Source: Pomphorhynchus laevis (lineage: Eukaryota > Acanthocephala > Palaeacanthocephala > Echinorhynchida > Pomphorhynchidae). Taken from it: a stretch of DNA of 64,000 nt. The notes beneath the pieces were generated by a model, which did not search any database, was not told where the DNA came from, and saw only the letters and a list, made by a program, of their open reading frames with translations. The position numbers and the translations under genes are program-made. The DNA lies in the NCBI GenBank assembly GCA_012934845.2, contig WNNJ02003522.1, positions 26,958 through 90,957 of the forward strand. Direction: 5' to 3'. Positions 44,701 to 54,899 of this stretch are shown here, piece after piece (the stretch's first letter is position 1; each line of letters begins with the position of its first letter).

Positions 44701-45320
44701 CTACATGCCACCTCTATCTCTACATATTGGTCATTAACAGGACTTGCGAAACATTAGCTTTTAACTTGCTTCTTACACTTTTCCCCACCATATATATCCA
44801 ATTTGATATTGTCAGTTTAACTTCGGTATCTTGTCGAGTGACTATATTGTAATTTGTGTATTTACTTTAGATTGTAAGTAGTTTATTAAGCAGGCAAGAA
44901 AGTTCAAACTCCTTAGTTCAAGATAGTTTTCATTTAACATCACATATTAGGAAACGTTGGCATAATTCAATGATCTTGAGGCTTAACAGGACGTTTTTAT
45001 ATACAAATTAATTGACTGTATTGTTCGATTACCTATGTGATTTGTGTATGTTATTTTATCTCAAATGTATGCTTATTCAATTGTAAATAGTGGTCAATAA
45101 TCTAGATTTTCAAGGTTAATAAGTGGACTACGAATATTAATATACGCAACACGAGGACCAACCGAGCTCTTGAAAATATTACGCTGCTGGTAAACCTCCT
45201 AAAATCAATATTATTCGAGTAAGAGACACTTGTAGATTCTAATTCATTAGAATATAGATTATAGATATGTGTTTTGTTTCAAAATATAACAAAACACATA
45301 TTAAAAAAGCTTAATTTAAA
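44701..45320. other. Gap between family C and family A copy A4
   Basis: AT-rich sequence without a recognised gene; part is probably the family C 5' UTR. A hairpin with 13-bp arms (TATGTGTTTTGTT) is at 45268-45301. Confidence 0.4.
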
Positions 45321-45321
45321 T

Positions 45322-45935
45322 TAAAAAAGGATTTATTTTAACGTGGCAAATGCGTGCCAGCGCACGCTTACATGACCACAACAAAACAAAACTGTGAATC
45401 AGGTGTCGAGAAGGTGTGAACGGAGGAGGTGTTTGAATGTGATAAAGGAGGGAGCGCGGCGGACGTCGAGAGGGAGTTGTTTCCATGCGAGTGAGGCGGC
45501 GACGAGGAAGGATCGGAGACCGTAGTTGTTGAAGTAATTAGGAACGTGGAGTAAGAGGGTATGACAGGAACGAAGCGATAGCGAGGTGGGGCGAGTATCG
45601 TCTAAGAAAGGAAGGTTGATGAACGATGGGGAGCCGACAGCGATGAGACGAAAAGTAACGAGAAGAAGGCGGAGTTTGATGCGGACGTGGATGGTGGGCC
45701 AGGAGAGTTGGGCAAAATATGTGGATGTGTGGTCGAAGCGACGGAGACGAAAGAGCACTCGAACGGCGGTGTTGATTATTCGTTGTAGGGGTAGGATGAT
45801 GGATTTTGGAGAATTGGCGAAAAGGCTAAGGCAGTAATCGATTTTAGGGAAAAGAAGCGATGAAAGAAGAGACATACAAGAACGGAAGTCGATAAGGGAG
45901 CGGATACGGCGGATGTCACGAAGAATTAAGAACTT
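45322..45935 (-). mobile_element. Family A copy A4, 5'-truncated
   Basis: A 158-codon frame (45875-45399) encodes the family A RT C-terminus: LLSSLLFPKIDYCLSLFANS, PLQRIINTAVRVLFRLRRFD, SFINLPFLDDTRPTSL, FLVAASLAWKQLPLDVRRAP. It ends FKHLLRSHLLDT. Hairpin 45352-45367 and the tail follow, ending near 45322. It is the cleanest C-terminal sequence of the family. Confidence 0.88.
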
Positions 45936-45956
45936 TCTAAGCTTAAATTAAGAACA

Positions 45957-46490
45957 TTCTAAGTAAAACCCCGGTCAAATGTGAAAAATCTAAAAATTCG
46001 TTAACCAATTTTAATCAGTAAATTAAAAATGCCACCTTTTTAACATGATAAATATCGATTATAACAGAAACTGATCATGATATTAAATAGCAATAAATTG
46101 TATATAAGGCATTTGTTTCAATATAAAAAACGTTTATATTGAAAAAGCTTAAATTTAAATTTATGAAAGTCTATAAGTAAAACCCCGGTTACATGTGAAA
46201 AATCTAAAAATGCATTCAAACAATTTTCATTTGTAAATTAAAAACGGCGCCTTTTTAACAGGATCGATTTCTGTAATATCAGAAATTGATTATAATATTT
46301 AATAACGATATAATATTTATTAAGGCCTTTATTACGGCCAAATGTGGAAAAATATAAAAGTTCGTTAACCAAATTTAATTTCAAGCAAAAATGTAGCATT
46401 TTGAAAAGGATCAATTTCTGTTATAACAGAAATTGATATAATATCATGATATTTAATAGCAATATAATGTACATTTAAGCATTTTTTCAG
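45957..46490. repeat. Three diverged tandem repeat units of about 190 bp
   Basis: Each unit starts with AAAACCCCGGT or a GGCCAAATGTG variant plus GTGAAAAATCTAAAA. Each contains CTTTTTAACA, the ATAACAGAAA palindrome region and AATAGCAATATAATGTA-like ends. The third unit has a perfect 28-bp palindrome at 46410-46437 (half-site ATCAATTTCTGTTA). A single related unit is at 29530-29640. Confidence 0.75.
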
Positions 46491-46894
46491 AATAAAGCGA
46501 AACGCTTATATTAAATTGTTTCTGATTGTTTTTTATAGTAACCTTGCTATAAAACCTTGTTACTATAACCTTGTTATAGTAATTTTGCTATCCATTAAAT
46601 TATCTAAATGATTTTGAAGAATACCAATATCTTTACATATTATGGCAATTCTTAAACTTTAATTATTTAATGTATAATATTTTATATTATATGATATGCG
46701 TTAAAAAAGTCTTGGCTATTAAAATTCTTACAACGAAATGAATTAAATAAATAAAGATTTTCTTAAAACAATAATACATGACAAATCGCGTTACAACTAT
46801 TTAATCGCCTTACAACGATTTCAACGATTTTTACAACGATTAATACGAATTTCAACAATTGCAATAATTTCGATACTTTTAATACACGACCAAT

Positions 46895-48135
46895 ATGGGT
46901 AAAAAGAAGCGTGTGCAGTCATCAGTCGAAGTCTTGAACTACGAATTAAATCAAGTACAGTGTTCCAAACCAGGATGTGATATTTGGACATCAGTAACCG
47001 GTACAACTAATCAACTTATCGATCTCAAGATGAAAACAATGCTATGCGGCTACTGTGCGTCAGCTGAACTGGACTCACTTAGTGCCTTGATTCAAAAAAC
47101 TCAAAACAGCCAAGCCTGCACACATAAAAATTCATCCAATAAAGATACACCTATCTCGCCAAGACAACCAAATAATGACGGTAATGATACTAGGCAGCAA
47201 CCAATTCTATGCATTGATGACAATGATATTTTTTGTCTACCATTTTTGAGTCGTCGGCGGTAATTAGTCAGTGTAAATTGAATGATATGAGAAATTGTGC
47301 AGAAGATAAAACCGACGAGGGAAATTGTGTAGAAGAAATTCTACCAAGGACACCTAAAGATAACAAGCTTTTACAATTTCCGGTGGATGTTTCAGCATTA
47401 GTTGTCAAGTCGGTATCGATAGGACTCGAATCAGAGTCCAGTGCTCAAAGTGGGGATGACATCATATCTAGGTCATCCATAGAGGAGAACAACGAGCGAA
47501 ATTGTACAGATGATAGTAGCAATAATCAATACACCTCCCTAGACAAATCCGTTAAAGTAAACTATCGTAATACAAATGTCCGTTTAGATGGGTCCCGAAA
47601 GCGACCGTTGATTCCACGAGATAGAGCTATAATAATGGCCAATATTGTTGAGTCGTTAGCAATAAACAATCAACATAGGTTGAATGATGACCTCGATAAA
47701 GTTAGGTTCATATTGGGACGTGTATTATCTGATTGTGATTCGCAATTTATAACATCTTTGAAAGTAGTCTCCCTCATTCGCATGGGCAAATCTGATGATA
47801 CAAGTGCGAAACCTCGCTTATTAAAAATAGTATTCAGTGACAAAGAGTGCGTTAATGTTTTATTAAGAAAATCTTATAGACTTAGTGATACTGGCATTAG
47901 ATTACTTAGAGACTTAGACCCGCCAGATAGAGAAAAGTTAAAGCTGGCTAAGATTGAGCTTCATCAAAGACTCAACAGTGGGGAGCGAAATCTCAGGATT
48001 CAAAATTTTCAAGTAGTGCGACGCCGCCCTTATGTGTTTTGGACAATGTTACCTTCACACGACAAAATTTCACATGCATTCGACCTCTCGAGCTGCGTCG
48101 CACCTATCAAAGGAATAACGAAAGTCCATATGTAA
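46895..48135 (+). pseudogene. Family D ORF1
   Basis: The N-terminus MGKKKRVQSSVEVLNYELNQ leads to a Cys finger VQCSKPGCDIWTSV and MLCGYCASAEL, as in family B. The frame shifts between 47233 and 47263. The second frame gives RAIIMANIVESLAINNQHRL, NDDLDKVRFILGRVL, VVSLIRMGKSD, LLKIVFSDKECVNVLLRKSY, LLRDLDPPDREKLKLAKIEL and NLRIQNFQVVRRRPYVFW. The finger plus C-terminal block is the shared ORF1 plan of this window. The single frameshift is the only lesion seen. Confidence 0.83.
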
Positions 48136-48784
48136 CCAATATACCAGATATTTACTGTGAAAAATTTATAAATGTGCTATATTCTAATGTTCAAAGTATC
48201 CTCCCAAAAATGGTAGAGGTTTCGTCACTTGCTGAAGAGAGTATGCTAGTATCCTGGCATTCAGTGAATCTTGGTTTAACATTGATGACTCGGAAATTGC
48301 AATTCCCGGTTACAGCTCATACCGTTGTGATCGTGTTAATGTCAGAGGTGGCGGTGTAGTTATATACGCGCGAGATAGTATTACATCCAGTGTCCTATAT
48401 TACGATAATGAGGAGATTAGTTACCAATCCCTATGGTGTCGTTTCGAAAGCCCTGATTCCTCTGTTGTCATTGGACTTGTGTACAGAAGTCCTATGGCAT
48501 CCACCAAACGCCTCCGGAAAGATTTAGAACGGTTTGCCTCTTACGAAAACTTAATCTTACTTGGGGACTTTAATATGCCACGTATAGACTGGTTTACTTA
48601 TTACCGTTTGAGCGGCTGTGATTGAGAATATTCTAAACTACTCGATTTATTAAACGAGCTGAATTACTTTCAGTACGTAAATCAAGACACTCGTTTCAGA
48701 GGCTCTTCTAGAAGTCTATTAGATTTATGTTTGTCTAATCATGATCTACCGATAAATATTGACTACATACAAGCTATTGGCTAC
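48136..48784 (+). pseudogene. Family D endonuclease, 5' part
   Basis: Reading across frames: FINVLYSNVQSILPKMVEV, then after a shift ILAFSESWFNIDDSEIAIPG, YSSYRCDRVNVRGGGVVIYA, GLVYRSPMAS, LILLGDFNMPRIDWF, an in-frame TGA, and RGSSRSLLDLCLSNHD. The domain is cut at 48785 by the A5 insertion. The remaining NSDRCSMLIRFP (SDH box with His changed to Arg) appears after it at 49052. Confidence 0.8.
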
Positions 48785-49045
48785 ATACAAGCTTCGTTCC
48801 TGTCATACCCTCTTACTCCACGTTCCTAATTACTTCAACAACTACGGTCTCCGATCCTTCCTCGTCGTCGCCTCACTCGCCTGGAATCAACTCCCTCTCG
48901 ACGTCCGCCGCGCCCCCTCCTTTATCATATTCAAACACCTCCTCCGTTCACACCTTCTCGACACCTGATTCACAGTATTGTTTTGTTGTGGTCATGTAAG
49001 CGTGCGCTGGCACACATTTGCCACGTTAAAATAAATCGTTTTTTA
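48785..49045 (+). mobile_element. Family A copy A5, 5'-truncated insertion in family D
   Basis: It starts at GCTTCGTTCCTGTCATACC (as at 32037) and encodes CHTLLLHVPNYFNNYGLRSF, LVVASLAWNQLPLDVRRAPS and HLLRSHLLDT. Then come the hairpin GCGTGC-GCTG-GCACAC (49000-49015) and the tail AAAATAAATCGTTTTTT. No clear target-site duplication is seen, though ACTACATACAAGCT is duplicated just upstream (48763-48793). Confidence 0.88.
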
Positions 49046-50993
49046 TAAGGAATAGTGATCGTTGTAGTATGTTAATTCGCTTTCCGTTAGTTCTGTCTTC
49101 CATAAACACTTGTCACATAGAGCTTAACGTTTTCAAGGCCGATTATAGCGCAATCGGTAGACACCTTGATCGCGTTGTTTGGCTTGACCCATTTGTGGTC
49201 GGATTGGAATGTGCATGGAGGTTTTTTCAAGATACTCTTGCTTCTCTTCTAGACAGATATGCGCCTTTACGTGCTTCACGCTCCCGTAAATACAATAAGC
49301 CGTGGTTTGACGTAGAGTTAGGAAATCTTCTTAAGGAGTGTAAGATCCTTTATCGTCGATATCGTCAATCTAAAGGAGAATATCAATTATATCGAAACGC
49401 AAGAAACAGATTTACGGCACTTAAAAGATCTAAGAAACTCTACTTTGAGAAATCACTTGTTCATAATATCAAGTATGAGCCAAGTTTATTTTTCAAATAT
49501 TGTGCATCCAAAAATCGATCGAGATGCAAATGTTTTCCATTACGTGTGAAAAATAAAGTAGTTGTCGACGATTATATGGTCGCTAATACATCTGTAGAGA
49601 CATTCTTTCCTAGAATAGATGAATCAGTTACTGTACACGGTACCGTTCATTATAATAATAAATTATCTAACTTGACGTCACATATTTCTATCGCTCATGT
49701 ATATGAGCAACTTCGACGATTAAAATGGTGTCATTCTGCTGGCCCTGACGGATTGCCATTCATCCTACTTAGAGAATTAGCATCTCGCATTTGCGGTCCA
49801 CTACATCGAATATTCATATTTTCCTTATGCAAATCAAAGATTCCCATGGACTGGCTAAAATCGATAGTTTGCCCTTATATAAAAAGGTGATAGGTCTTGC
49901 GCCAGCAATTTTAGACCAGTTAGTTTGACATGTATTTGCTGTAAGGTACTAGAGCGTTTGATTTTGTTACACATCAACCGCCATATTTCGATAAATAACC
50001 TTTTACATCCTGCCCAACATGGATTCCGTTCTAGTAAATCAACATGTTCAAATCTTCTAATTGCTAGAGATGATTGGTCTAGTGCTTTTGATGCAGGTGT
50101 CGACACCGACATGGTATTCGTGGACTTCTCGCGTGCTTTCGATACAATCAATCATAATATCCTTATTGGCAAACTTATAGGACTTCACTTTGATTCTGTA
50201 ATTGTTAATTAAATTCGTGCGTATTTATTAGACATAACTGCAGCAGTCAAAGTAAGCGGGACTTTGATGATCTTAAGGTCTATTGTTGTGTTGTTAATAA
50301 CTTGACTGACAAATGTTACAGTCTGATCTCAATACATTGACGTATTGGTCAGCTGAGAACTGTTTAAGTATTAATGTGACAAAATGTGCATACATGCACA
50401 TAGGGAATAAGTTTTCGACAACCAGCTACTCAATTAACTTACAACCAATTCATATGGTTCGTCAATATAGAGACTTGGGCGTCGTCGTTTCGGATGATCT
50501 AGGCACTAGGAAAAATACGGAGCAAATATGTGCTAGAGCAACTCGAATTTCCGGTATGATTTCCAGATGTTTTAGTAAATTAGAAATTGAGTCATTTAAA
50601 CTTTTATTCACTACTCTCTGTTCAAGTGTTCTTAACTATTGTTCTCCAGCATCATACCCAGTTAACAAATCGGAAGAGTTTCGTATTAAACAGGTATTGC
50701 GACGTTCTTCTAAACGGGTAGCGGGCCTTCATAACCTTACTTATAAGGAACGGTTAAGTCGCCTTAATATGCCCTCATTATCTTCACTTCGAGCACTAAA
50801 TGACCTGGTTGTAGTGTGGCGGGCGATGAGCAATCCTGATAATCCCGTTAGAAGTCTATTTCGTATGCGAAATGACTCAAGATTACGTGGTCATCCACTT
50901 ATGTTACAACGTAAACACTGGTGTAAAAAAGAAGCATTAATTTTGCCGTGCGTGTCATTCCAGCTTGGAACAGTTTACCGGCGGAAGTGGTGA
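49046..50993 (+). pseudogene. Family D endonuclease end and reverse transcriptase
   Basis: 49069-49890 holds the endonuclease end, the linker (YNKPWFDVELGNLLKECKIL, YRRYRQSKGEYQLYRNARNR) and the finger block HSAGPDGLPFILLRELASRI. After a frameshift 49925-50212 gives CKVLERLILLHINRHIS, QHGFRSSKSTCSNLL and FVDFSRAFDTINHNIL. Then the region from the GVPQG box to YADD is deleted: near 50262 only FDDLKVYCCV survives. 50313-50993 is the thumb and C-terminus (KCAYMHIGNK, YRDLGVVVSDDLGTR, LNYCSPASYPV). The deletion removes RT activity. Confidence 0.85.
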
Positions 50994-51140
50994 AGCAAAC
51001 AAGCAGACGTGGATTTGTATCTACTTTGAAGAAACTGACTAATTTTTAATTACTTTGTTGTTAGTTTCTTTTTTATATTTTAAATTGTGAAGTTGTCTAT
51101 TGAGCTACGCTCGCTGACATTCTAGTGGTAATAATAAATG

Positions 51141-51526
51141 CATGACTGCGTATGCAAAAATGTTTCTTGTAAATTTAAATGTCATCTTTACGATATAAAT
51201 TAATAATTTTTATCGATGCTTATTTAATGTTCATATCTAGATATTCATTTTTTATCATCAATTTTAGTTTTATTAAGAATATGGCTAACTGGATAAATTT
51301 GTTCACTTATTGAATAAAAATTGTTAGAGTTAAATACACATATATCATTAATAATAAAAAACATATTTCATATCTGTATATGAAATATGTTTTGATTGTT
51401 TTTACACAATTATGAACAAATTTATATTAAATAAAGCTTAAAAAAAGTCAGCTGTAATTGGAATTAACACCTTTTAATTGTCTAAATATAGATGCCCATA
51501 CTTATAAATAATTTTGATTTATTATT
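51141..51526. other. AT-rich spacer
   Basis: No gene is recognised. A hairpin with 14-bp arms (AACATATTTCATAT) lies at about 51361-51392. Confidence 0.4.
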
Positions 51527-51611
51527 ACTACTACAGGTCATAGCCATAAGGCTGTTTTGACCGCTCACGTAAAAAACAAATTAATACAAAATAAAATCAA
51601 AAAAAATCCTT

Positions 51612-51705
<94 letters not shown>

Positions 51706-52250
51706 ACCATGGGTACTGCAGCAACCACCATTCGTTCTCATTTCGAATCCAGTTCTTTATATTGGATTTAAATTCATTGATTGTATGCACCGCAACGACA
51801 TCAACTGGAAGACGATTCCAAACATTCACCGCTCGATGAGACAGTCGGAAATGACGAGGGTATTTTCCGTGCTCATGTACTACTAGTACTTTCGAGTGCC
51901 CTCTATGTCCATCCCGTTCATTGAGTTCAACTCTATTTGCTGGAAAATTTTCATCTTTATTAACTAGTCGATACATAGCTAGAAGGTCGAAAAGAAGGAA
52001 CCTTTCACGCACTGTCGGCATATTCAAACTTTTTATTCGTGCCTCAGGGAAGATATCGTACCTGAGGACATAATTTCGTAAATCGTCGAAGTATGCGCTC
52101 TAATTGATCAAGTTCTGTACGCGTGCACGGAAAGACTGCTGGCCACACATATTCTGATATCGGTCTTATAAGAGCATTATATAAACGCACAACATAAACG
52201 GGAGATAAATCTTTATAGCAATTTTTGACAATATAGGTCATTCTTCTCGC
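51527..52250 (-). mobile_element. Family B2 (B-like) LINE 3' end
   Basis: On the minus strand 52241-52044 gives MTYIVKNCYKDLSPVYVVRL, YNALIRPISEYVWPAVFPC and LDQLERILRRFTKLC. 52027-51701 gives FLLFDLLAMYRLVNKDENFP, LSHRAVNVWNRLPVDVV and a C-terminal WWLLQYPWF-stop. These match the last third of family B ORF2. The 3' UTR has a (TA)n tract right after the stop, then hairpin AGCC-TTAT-GGCT (51542-51553) and TAGTAGTAATAATAAA near 51530, as in family B. Confidence 0.82.
51617..51701. repeat. (TA)n microsatellite
   Basis: About 42 uninterrupted TA units. They begin at the stop codon of the family B2 ORF2 on the minus strand and lie within its 3' UTR. The long YIYIYI reading across it is not a gene. 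Confidence 0.95.
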
Positions 52251-52262
52251 TGAGTTACAAAT

Positions 52263-52345
52263 CCTATTAGTTATATTATCAGTTATATCATATCAGTTAT
52301 ATTAATTCAAATTTGGTTATATTAATTCAAATTTGATTAATTCAA
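52263..52345. repeat. Short tandem AT-rich repeats
   Basis: ATTAATTCAAATTTGGTTAT and close variants are repeated three times, next to two ATCAGTTAT units. Simple expansion, no coding role. Confidence 0.7.
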
Positions 52346-52424
52346 ATTTGGTTATAATTTTTCAATTCAAAAATAACATTAATCACCATCAAATGGCAAT
52401 TAACGGAATATATCCAAAATGACG

Positions 52425-52575
52425 AAGTATATTCCAATTGACGATATATATTCCAATTGACGGTATATATTCCAATTGACGATATATATTCCAATTGACG
52501 GTATATATTCCAATTGACGTAATATTCCAATTGACGAAATATATTGCGATTGACGGGATATATTGCAATTAACGA
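52425..52575. repeat. 19-bp minisatellite, about eight units
   Basis: The unit is GRTATATATTCCAATTGAC with alternating GA/GG starts in successive copies, degrading at both ends (GCGATTGAC, GCAATTAAC). The minus strand reads it as a repeated YRQLEYI peptide with no evidence of being coding. Confidence 0.85.
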
Positions 52576-52689
52576 AATAATATATACAAGCTACAAAATC
52601 GAACAAACCAGTGAACAACAACCGAGACGAATCGAAAACAAAACAGTTAGTAAGTGAAAGAATTATAACGGATATCGCTTTGCTCGCAT

Positions 52690-53480
52690 GAAAGGTATGA
52701 AACGAGGTCGACGCATTGTTTATCATTCCGGGACAAACACTCGTCAAATACGCTCCCGTGCTCGAGCAGAAACGTATGTTGGGAGCGATGTGGCACCTAT
52801 ATGTGACCAAGCGGACGCCACCTTCCCTAACAATGCTGGCTAGTCTGTCAGGGACTGTTGTGTATGTGAAGGAAATACTCAAGTTGATGATGCTATCCCG
52901 CATCAATATCATACGTCGATAGACGAGGCTTTATGCCTCACCAAATCAGCATGTAACCCCTTTATGGGGCATAATTAATCATTTTTACTAATCGACACAG
53001 ATTCATTGACATACCCCCATTGCAACAGATGCCATCAATAGGGGCATTCTGAGTCTAGTTGTAGTCTCCCACGTACTTGTGGGGGATGTGGGAATTCTGA
53101 AGAGCACTCAGTGAGATGCGTCAAGGATCCACATTGCTCAAATTGCGGGGAGGGAACACCCCGCATGGTCCCGCAAATGTAGAAGTTTCAAAGCAGACAA
53201 GAGGAGACACTGTGTTACTCAAAAAACCGGCAAACTTCGCGGATGCATGTACGTCGCAGAATACATCTAACAACAAATTGATCGACACAGATACCTTTAA
53301 ACTCATTGATATCAAGCACCAAGCTGATATGACTCAGATAAAGGAATGATTCAGAGTCTTGTGTCTAAAATCAATGAGATTTTGCACCCTACTTCACCCG
53401 ACAAGACTACTACCAAAAAAGGCCAAAATCGAGTAGAAGGTCTGGTTCGTTACAGAGCTTAGCTGCTCTCAAGCTGGCGA
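52690..53480 (+). pseudogene. Family M ORF1 remnant with CCHC zinc knuckles
   Basis: At about 53020-53175 the + strand encodes three successive knuckles: CNRCHQ-stop-GHSESSC, CGGCGNSEEHSVRC and CSNCGEG, the last completed in the next frame by HPAWSRKC. This is the gag-like ORF1 of Jockey/I/R1-type LINEs and is different from the finger of families A-D. An in-frame TAG and a frameshift break it. Upstream sequence is too decayed to assign. Confidence 0.7.
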
Positions 53481-53659
53481 GAAAAAATTAATTATGGGAA
53501 TTGGCGGCCACCTCAAAGGGAGATAAAGACAATGCCCGTGGGCAAGTGACATCACCTGTCGTGACCGAAGGCAAAAGTGCTACCTTTTCTCCCCTGGTTC
53601 AGACTAGGTGGTATGCTTCACACTTAAGTATCACTAACGCAATGGGAAGTATTCAAGAG

Positions 53660-54220
53660 CCTTTTTCACTGAATATTCTTCAGTGGAATTAGGGAGGTGC
53701 TTCTGCCCTTGGGCTTCTATCTGGTAGAAATAGTGATGTTATAGTCCGGCAAGAGACGCAGTCTATCCAACTCCCCCAGGATATTACTCGATTCATCCCA
53801 AAGCACATAGCCAATGTTTACATACAACCAAGTGAAATTCACAAGGACCATGACCTTCTGGACCGAATTTTAGGTAGCGGCTACGACACGTGACTCGGTG
53901 ACTTCAGCGACATAACTGGTCGTTGGATTAATGCAGCCCTCCGCATACCAGGAACGATATTCTTATACACAAACCACAAACCCCCACCTTTTATTGCTCT
54001 ACAACAAATTCACTCGTCGACATTTCTTGATACATAGGATGTGGTTGTTAAAATCCATCTGCACTGAACAGTCGCGACAACAACAGACAACCTATCATGA
54101 CCTAATACGCTGGCAGCTTAAGAAAGATACGTTGATTATAAGAATGCTTCACTTTGATCCTATCATAATGGCATTCTTTTATGTAGCTATTTAACTCTTC
54201 TCCAGGATAAGGAATGAGAG
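53660..54220 (+). pseudogene. Family M endonuclease remnant
   Basis: The frame reads FSLNILQWN-stop-GGASAL, where the family start is ILQWNC-G. It then gives VIVRQETQSIQLPQ (the QET catalytic Glu box is kept) and later GDFSDITGRWI (a GDFN-like box). Further stops follow near 53893, 54030 and 54066. With the CCHC gag upstream it forms one decayed Jockey/I/R1-like element. No RT was found downstream. Confidence 0.6.
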
Positions 54221-54899
54221 TTTGACCGAATTTAATTCTTACCTCTCTTCGTAAGCTACCTGGATCCTTTCAACTATTTATAGAGGTCGCATTTACAATC
54301 CAACTCCAACAAAACTCAAGGTCTTAGCAAAAATGATATACCTTCCCAATCTCTCTGCTTCCTTCCGGCAGGTTCTCTCGAATGAATACTGGAGTTCTAG
54401 ATATAAGAATACTAGAGTTCTAGATATGCAGGTTCTCTCGAATAAATACTGGAGTTCTAGATATAGGCTCCAGCTAAGTTGGAAAAGGACGAGTATTACT
54501 CGTCTTAATCTCTCTCTTGCTTCCTTCTGTAAGATATTCAAGGATAAGTTTGTCTGCTGGCTGGATAGGGCATCGGGTTGGCTTAGTAGCGGATACCTTG
54601 ATATAGTTTTGGAGAAGTCACTAGCCCTACATAATTGTGGAGCCATGCTTTCTTCCCAGACAATCCCGCCATAAGGTGACTTCAAAAGCACCCCATGGCG
54701 GGGTTTGGGGTTAAAAAATTCTTGATTAAAGCTACTTACAATCAATCCAGTTCCAGGTCAATCCAGTTCTAGATCAATCCAGTTCCAGATCAGTCTAGTT
54801 CCACTCGCTCCGCTCGCGAAATTTTTAGAGTTAACCTTTCTAATTATTAAAACAAATTACAGAGCTAATTACAGTTCCGGTCGCTGAAAAACCTATCAT
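54221..54899. repeat. Low-copy tandem duplications before family A copy A6
   Basis: CTCGAATRAATACTGGAGTT with TCTAGATATA occurs at about 54371-54412 and again at 54430-54470. Farther on, a 16-17-bp AATCCAGTTCCAGATC unit is repeated four times at 54745-54805. The second array is reminiscent of the repeats in the family B 5' UTR. No gene is supported. Confidence 0.6.

Larger units (their letters stand above)
46895..51140 (+). mobile_element. Family D CR1-like LINE with a nested family A insertion
   Basis: ORF1 (46895-48135), endonuclease (48136-48784 and 49046-49130), RT (49131-50993) and a 3' UTR with hairpin GAGC-TAC-GCTC (51102-51112) and tail GGTAATAATAAATG can be followed in order. A family A 3' end (48785-49045) interrupts the endonuclease just before its SDH motif. 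The palm is deleted around YADD. It is related to C and B. Confidence 0.87.

Noticed and set aside
51557-51886. Open frame with a long YIYIYI run
   Set aside because: It is created by the (TA)n microsatellite; the real coding sense there is the family B2 RT end on the opposite strand.
52342-52530. Repeated YRQLEYI peptide on the minus strand
   Set aside because: It is the translation of a 19-bp minisatellite with no start context or homology.
52425-52575. CRISPR-like regular repeats
   Set aside because: Units are directly adjacent without unique spacers and the DNA is eukaryotic; this is a minisatellite.
54293-54745. A 150-codon minus-strand frame
   Set aside because: It is repetitive and lies over tandem duplications (LVFLYLELQYSFERT repeated); the length reflects the repeat, not a gene.
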